The notes beneath the pieces were generated by a model. It was not told the origin of the DNA. It saw only the letters and a program-made list of their open reading frames with translations, and did no database searches. Both the position numbers and the translations under genes were made by a program. From Anomaloglossus baeobatrachus (taxonomy: Eukaryota > Chordata > Amphibia > Anura > Aromobatidae), in the NCBI RefSeq assembly GCF_048569485.1, contig NC_134359.1, positions 28,164,940-28,228,939 on the forward strand: a stretch of 64,000 nucleotides of DNA, written 5' to 3'. Shown piece by piece: positions 58,392 to 64,000 of the stretch (position 1 is its first letter; each line of letters starts with the position of its first letter).

Positions 58392-59224
58392 TTAAAGGGA
58401 AGTTGTCAGGTGCGATATGCACGCAGAGCCAGGAGCAGTTCTAGGCGCATATTGCTAATCCCTGCCTGATCGTCCCTGTATACACTAGCATAGATAAAGG
58501 GATCTTTAGAAAAAGTATTTCTGAAGATCTTTTATCTTATGCTAATGAGCGTGGGGACTAGTTATATCCCCCGACTAGTTCGCCCTCTAAATATGTTAGT
58601 ACGCCCACAGGGGTGTACTAACATGCTATTCCATTCAGCATCACCAGCGGTGATGCGCGTACCTGTGTGTGCTGTGACCACTCTTCTGAATGCCGGGCAC
58701 TGTGGGCGTGATACCATGGATTTACATGAGCGACATCACCATCAGCTCCTGGAGATCCCGCGACTGCGCACTTACCATTTCCGCAGCGTTGCTATCTGGG
58801 TGCTTGCTTCTCGTCTTCAGATGCACACTGCGCATGACCGGAACCGCAGGAGTCTTCTGAGCATGCGCAGTGCGCATCTGAAGACGAGAATCAAGCACCC
58901 AGATAACAAGGCTGCGGGAATGGTAAGCGTGCACACAAGGGATCTCAAGGAGTGATGGGACATCATTCAAGTAAATCCATGGTTTCACGCCCACAGGGGT
59001 GTGATACCACGGAAAACCTGCAAATGCCCACAGGGGGATGCGACGCCCATGGGGCTAGAGCCCCTGCTCATTTACATAGGGTACACATAAGTAATAAAAC
59101 ATATTTTTATACATGCCCATTACACAATATTACAACACAGGGATGGGTAGGAAGGGGTTACTAGCACACACATCACCCTGCTTCTAGGTTACAACACATA
59201 AATTACCTGACAGGTTTCCTTTAA
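58392..59224. mobile_element. T2/Kolobok-type MITE, 833 bp
   Basis: The ends are TTAAAGGGAAGTTGTCAGG and CCTGACAGGTTTCCTTTAA. The left arm matches 33,023-33,200 (gagccaggagcagttctagg, ctgtatacactagcatagat). The middle has an inverted repeat around 'cgtcttcagatgcacactgcg' (58,813) and its reverse (58,870). Non-coding. Confidence 0.8.
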
Positions 59225-59611
59225 ATACTCTCTTCTTCCCTGGACTGGTGCTGGTGATATTATTCAATTCACTGTAGCTCTGGTTGCAAGCAGGTGGCTT
59301 GCTCTCATCTATAGTATCATTGCTGAAGCTTCGCTGAACTGCTACCTGAGTCATCTGTGGATAAGTGGTTCCTGCTTTCCCCCTGTGAGTGCTTTTAGTG
59401 TCGTCTATAGTGTTTAGTGAAGTTGATGAAGAACTCATTTCACCAATTCCCTATTTAGGGTCCAGCACTAGGAATTCCTAGGGTCAGGTATCCAGCTCGG
59501 TGCAAAGGTGCGGAACCTATCTAGGGGGGTGAGAGACCCCAGGGACCACCAATAGGTTTAGTCCGGGGTCACCTTCTCCCCATTCCATTGACACAGGGTT
59601 CCACAGGGTTC
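59225..59611. other. No feature recognised
   Basis: Short unassigned stretch before the tandem array. Confidence 0.3.
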
Positions 59612-61230
59612 TACCTCCACTTGGTTCACTGAAGAAATTGGCGAAATTCAAAGGTATGACCAACACTCCTAAAATAGTTGCATTCAACAAGGTTCACCAC
59701 ACCATCACACACAATATGCCCCACCTGCATATATGCTGAACTAAAAAGCTTATTAGAAATGATTTGTTTGCCTCGTTGCCTATCTTTAGTGCGGATGTGA
59801 CTTGGTTCACCCAAGACATTAGCAACATTCAGCCTCCTCAAAGTTACGACCAGCATCCCTAAAACCCTTGCACCCAACTAGGTCCACAACACCATGTCAC
59901 ACTCAATATGCCCAACCTGCATATGTGCTGAACTAAAAGGCTTGTTAGAAAATATTTTTTTGCCTCGTTGCCTATCTTTAGTGCGGAGGGGACTTGGTTC
60001 ACCGAAGATATTGAGGACATTCAGCCTCCTCAAAGGTACAATCAGCATCCCTAAAATCCTTGCACCCAACCAGATCCACAACACCATCTCACACAATATG
60101 CCCCACCTGCATATGTGCTGAACTAAAAGGCTTATTAGAAACTATTTGCTTGCCTAGTTGCCTATCTTTAGTGCGGATGAGACTTGGTTCACCGAAGACA
60201 TTGATGACATTCAGCCTCCTCAAAGGTACAACCAGCATCCCTAAAACCCTTTCCCCCAACAAGGTCCACCACACCATCACACACAGTATGCCCCACCTGC
60301 ATGTGTGCTGAACCAAAAGGCTTGTTAGAAAAGATTTGCTTGCCTCATTGCCTATAGCCTGCTTTACACGTTACGATTAAGCATACGATATCGTATGCGA
60401 TCGTAACCGCCCCCATCGTATGTGCGGCACATTCAATTTGTTGAACGTGTTGCATAAACGATTATTTCTCGTCACACGTACTTACCCTTCCATACGATCT
60501 CGATGTGGGTGGCAAACGTCCACTTCCTGGAGTGGGAAGGACGTTTGGCGTCACATCGACGTCACATGGCAGCCGGCCAATAGAAGCGGAGGGAAAGAGA
60601 TGAGCGGGATGTAAACATCCCGCCCACCTCCTTCCTTCCGCATTGCAGGCGGGAGCCGCGGGATGCAGGTAAGATCTGTTTATCGTTCCCGGGGTGTCAC
60701 ACACTGCGATGTGTGCTACCTCGGGAACATTGAACAACCTCACGTTGAATTTTTAGGAATTGAACGACGTGTATGTGATGAACGTTTTAACGTTCAATTG
60801 CACGTAGCTGTCACACGTTACAATATAACTTACGATGCCAGATGTGTGTCACTTACGACGTGACCCCGCCTACACATCGTAAAATATACTGTATTGTAGC
60901 GTGTAAAGCCCGCTTATCTTTAGTGCAGATAAGACTGGGTTCACCGAAGACATTGTTGACATTCAAAGGTATGACCAACACTCCTAAAACAGTTGCACCC
61001 AACCAGGTCCACCACACCATCACAGACAATATGCCCCACTACATATGTGCTGAACTAAAAAGCTTACTAGAAATGATTTGTTTGCCTCGTTGCCTATCTT
61101 TAGTGCGGATGGGACTTGGTTCACCGAAGACATTGATGACATTCAAAGGTACAACCAGCATAACCTAAAATCCTTGCACCCAACCAGATCTACCACACCA
61201 TCGCACACAATATGCCCCACCTTGTGGGAG
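59612..61230. repeat. ~190-bp tandem array, about 6 copies, split by a MITE
   Basis: The unit contains ttggttcaccgaagacattg, accagcatccctaaaaccct, aatatgccccacctgcatat and ttgcctatctttagtgcgga. Copies begin near 59,615, 59,805, 59,992, 60,183, 60,930 and 61,112. Later copies lack the 'cagcctcctcaaagg' part. The MITE at 60,356-60,914 interrupts one unit. Confidence 0.9.
60356..60914 (+). mobile_element. MITE copy F inside the tandem array
   Basis: The ends are agcctgctttacacgttacg and gtagcgtgtaaagcccgct, with TAT on both sides (60,353-60,355 and 60,915-60,917). Removing it restores ttgcctatctttagtgc, known from neighbouring units. The core is as in copy D. The TAT instead of TWA is unusual. 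Confidence 0.82.
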
Positions 61231-61776
61231 GCATCCGAGGGCCAAGCCTCAACCGCAGCTACCGCCCTGGGCCACCCTCACACCTGTCAGGTGGATGGAT
61301 TCTCTCGGCAAAGGGGAAGTTCTCACTAACACAAATGAAGACAAATTTTTTAACAATTTTTGAAAAAAAAGTCTAAAGCCCGCTACACACGCTTCAATAT
61401 ATCTCACAATCCGTCGTTGGGGTCAAGTTGTAAGTGACGCACATCCGGCATCGTTTGTGAGGTATCTGCGTGTGACAGCTACATGCGATCAGGATTGAAC
61501 GCAAAACCGTTGATCGCAAACACATCGTATCATTCTCTAGAATTGAGCGTTTTGTTGCACGAACCTAGTCAATTGTAACGTGTGACATCCCTCATACGAT
61601 TTTGTTGTCTGATGCTATGTGCGCAGGTGTGCGCTCTGCACCGCAGCTTAAAAAAGGTCTGCTTCAGAGCGCAGCTGAAAAGCTGCGTTCTGAAGCGCCT
61701 CACAATGTCTGTCATGCACTAATCTCTGTCAGTCCGTCACTATCTCTGTCCCTCACTCTCAGTCCATGTCAGTCTA

Positions 61777-63463
61777 TCCCCCTCTCTCATATACTCACCG
61801 ATCCCCGATCCCTGGCGCTGCACGGCATTCACACTGCTCCGGCGGCTTTTACTGTTTTGAAAAAGCCGGCCGCCCATTAAACAATTTCGTATTCCCTGCT
61901 TTCCCCGCCCACCAGTGCCTATGATTGGTTACAGTGAGACACGCCCCCACTCTGAGTGACAGGTGTCACACTGCACCCAATCACAGCAGCCGGTGGGCGT
62001 GTCTATACTGTGTAGTGAAATAAATAATTAAATAATTAAAAAAAACGGCGTGCGGTTCCCCCCATTTTTAAAACCAGCCAGATAAAGCCATACGGCTGAA
62101 GGCTGGTATTCTCAGGATGGGGAGCTCCACGTTATGGGGAGCCCCCCACCCTAACAATATCAGCCAACAGCCGCCCAGAATTGCCGCATACATTATATGC
62201 GACAGTTCTGGGACTGTACCCGGCTCTTCCCGATTTGCCCTGGTGCGTTGGCAAATCGGGGTAATAAGGAGTTATTGGCAGCCCATAGCTGCCAATAAGT
62301 CCTAGATTAATCATGTCAGGCGTCTATGAGACACCCTCCATGATTGATCTGTAAGTTACAGTAAATAAACACACACACCAGAAAAAATCCTTTATTAGAA
62401 ATAAAAACACACACATATACCCTGGTTCACCACTTTAATCAGCCCCAAAAAGCCCTCCTTGTCCGGCGTAATCCAGGATGATCCAGCGTCGCATCCAGCG
62501 CTGCTGCATGGAGGTGACCGGAGCCGCAGCAGACACAGCCGCTCCGGTCACCTCCACACAGCAAATGAACACAGCCGCGCGATCAGCTGCTGTCACTGAG
62601 GTTACCCGCGGCCACCGCTGCATCCACCGGTGGCCGCGGGTAACCTCACTGACAGATCAGCTGATCGCACGGCTGTCTTCATTTGCTGCATGGAGGTGAC
62701 CGGAGCGGCTGTGTCTGCTGCGGCTCCGGTCACCTCCATGCAGCTGCGGTGGAAGCGACGCTGGAACATCCTGGATGACGCCGGACAAGGAGGGCTTTTT
62801 GGGGCTGATTAAAGTGGTGAACCAGGGTATATGTGTGTGTTTTTATTTCTAATAAAGGATTTTTTCTGGTGTGTGTGTTTATTTACTGTAACTTACAGAT
62901 TAATCATGGAGGGTGTCTCATAGACGCCTGACATGATTAATCTAGGACTTATTGGCAGCTATGGGCTGCCAATAACTCCTTATTACCCCGATTTGCCAAC
63001 GCACCAGGGCAAATCGGGAAGAGCCGGGTACAGTCCCAGAACTGTCGCATATAATGTATGCGGCAATTCTGGGCGGCTGTTGGCTGATATTGTTAGGGTG
63101 GGGGGCTCCCCATAACGTGGAGCTCCCCATCCTGAGAATACCAGCCTTCAGCCGTATGGCTTTATCTGGCTGGTTTTAAAAATGGGGGGAACCGCACGCC
63201 GTTTTTTTTAATTATTTAATTATTTATTTCACTACACAGTATAGACACGCCCACCGGCTGCTGTGATTGGGTGCAGTGTGACACCTGTCACTCAGAGTGG
63301 GGGCGTGTCTCACTGTAACCAATCATAGGCGCTGGTGGGCGGGGAAAGCAGGGAATACGAAATTGTTTAATGGGCGGCCGGCTTTTTCAAAACAGTAAAA
63401 GCCGCCGGAGCAGTGTGAACGCCGTGCAGCGCCGGGGATCGGGGATTGGTGAGTATATGAGAG
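61777..63463. repeat. Near-perfect 1.69-kb palindrome
   Basis: Two arms of about 840 bp meet near 62,620 (ggccaccg...caccggtggcc). Matching marks include tctcatatactcaccgatcc at 61,783 and its reverse at 63,440, taaagccatacggctgaagg at 62,084 and its reverse near 63,148, and ccagaaaaaatcctttatta at 62,377 and its reverse near 62,850. Differences are few. The arms have no significant coding frame. Confidence 0.93.
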
Positions 63464-63599
63464 AGGGCTGCTAACTTCAGTTACTCAGGAGATTAGCGGT
63501 CACCGGTGAGTCTTCACTGGTGACCGCTAATCAGGGCGCGACACAGACAGAGCCGCAGCATCACAATGAAGTCGGGTGAAGTTCACCCGAGTTCATTCT

Positions 63600-63760
63600 G
63601 ACAGTGCGGCTCTGTCTGTGTCTGCTGTCATCTGCCATTCACCGCTGCTACATGGCTGTCTGTGTCTGCTGTCATCTGCCATTCACCGCTGCTACATGGC
63701 TGTCTGTGTCTGCTGTTAGCGGCCATGTAGCAGAGCTGAATGGCAGATGACATAGTAAAA
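63600..63760. repeat. Short tandem repeat, ~50-bp unit
   Basis: ggctgtctgtgtctgctgtc followed by atctgccattcaccgctgct is present about 2.5 times (from 63,607), then once in reverse (ggccatgtagcagagctgaa). Confidence 0.8.
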
Positions 63761-64000
63761 ACGCATCCTTACACATTACACACGCTTGTCAAGTCAATAA
63801 ATAAAAAAAAAAAAGGTGCTTAATGCATACGTCACAGAACACATGATCTAAAGGATCGCACACAATATTGATCAATTTAACATAGACTACTAACGCACGT
63901 GTGACAGCAAATGAACGACCAACGTGCAATCTCATAGATCCCGTATGCAACCTGGGCGTGTCACATCGCAAATGCGATTGTACAACTAATTGCAACGTGT

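Larger units (their letters stand above)
61377..64000. mobile_element. Large non-coding element with MITE-like end, runs off the window
   Basis: The left end TAA|agcccgctacacacgcttc and the next 200 bp (ggtcaagttgtaagtgacgc, acatccggcatcg) resemble the TAA MITE family. The last bases, ttgcaacgtgt at 63,990-64,000, look like the start of the opposite end. Between them is a 1.69-kb palindrome and a short tandem repeat. No transposase. Confidence 0.6.

Noticed and set aside
61777-63463. Assembly artefact as explanation of the palindrome
   Set aside because: The arms differ at some positions and the centre is not a simple fold-back joint, so a real palindrome is preferred; long reads could still overturn this.
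1-64000. Host exons, tRNA, rRNA or microRNA genes
   Set aside because: None could be supported by eye; the tRNA-like boxes at 35,226-35,484 belong to a SINE.

Overview
The window is vertebrate DNA from a large, transposon-rich genome, most likely an anuran amphibian. The reasons are several TTAA-flanked elements with TTAAAGGR ends (the T2/Kolobok MITE type described in Xenopus), a CR1 LINE with its octamer tail, Tc1 relics, many hAT copies and kilobase-scale tandem arrays. No host protein-coding exon, tRNA or rRNA gene could be recognised. Everything that looks coding belongs to mobile elements. The species call is inference.

Layout. 1-22,000 is a nest of related hAT elements. Its centre is an apparently whole 10.2-kb hAT element (5,339-15,529) on the + strand. 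It has matching ends (TAGAGWTGAGCG), a perfect 8-bp target duplication (CACACAAG), a TATA box, an 18-copy 138-bp array in the leader, an uninterrupted 1,241-codon BED-finger/hAT transposase gene (8,767-12,492) and a 12-copy 234-bp array behind the gene. It sits inside an older, broken minus-strand copy of the same family (3,441-5,338 plus 15,530-16,796). Other fragments flank it, as does a 21-copy 220-bp array (16,867-21,483) that is a diverged relative of the 234-bp array.

22,600-31,300 holds a small-TIR element split by a 583-bp MITE with TAA duplications, an LTR relic, and a Tc1 relic split by a second relic of the same LTR family with ATCA duplications. 31,300-35,700 is a cluster of TTAA MITEs, two copies of an element with CATACCTCCCAAC ends, GC-rich minisatellites and a tRNA-derived SINE. 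36,600-47,600 holds further TAA-flanked MITEs, a CR1 LINE split by a 1.06-kb MITE, pyrimidine-rich dispersed repeats, a TA microsatellite and a small hAT. 48,585-50,105 is an ~85-bp minisatellite. 50,370-59,220 carries TTAA MITEs, a compact inverted-duplication insertion with 15-bp target duplications, a small MITE whose ends match the giant hAT, and a full-length but broken Tc1. 59,600-64,000 holds a ~190-bp array split by a MITE and an element, running off the window, that contains a near-perfect 1.69-kb palindrome.

Working relations. The giant hAT is the only element here that looks able to encode its own enzyme. The MITE at 53,628 and several terminal fragments carry its kind of ends and could be its passive substrates. 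Three AT-rich, repeat-poor islands (about 35,990-36,540, 42,780-43,260 and 51,480-51,780) look like conserved noncoding DNA of a gene desert, but that is only a guess from composition.
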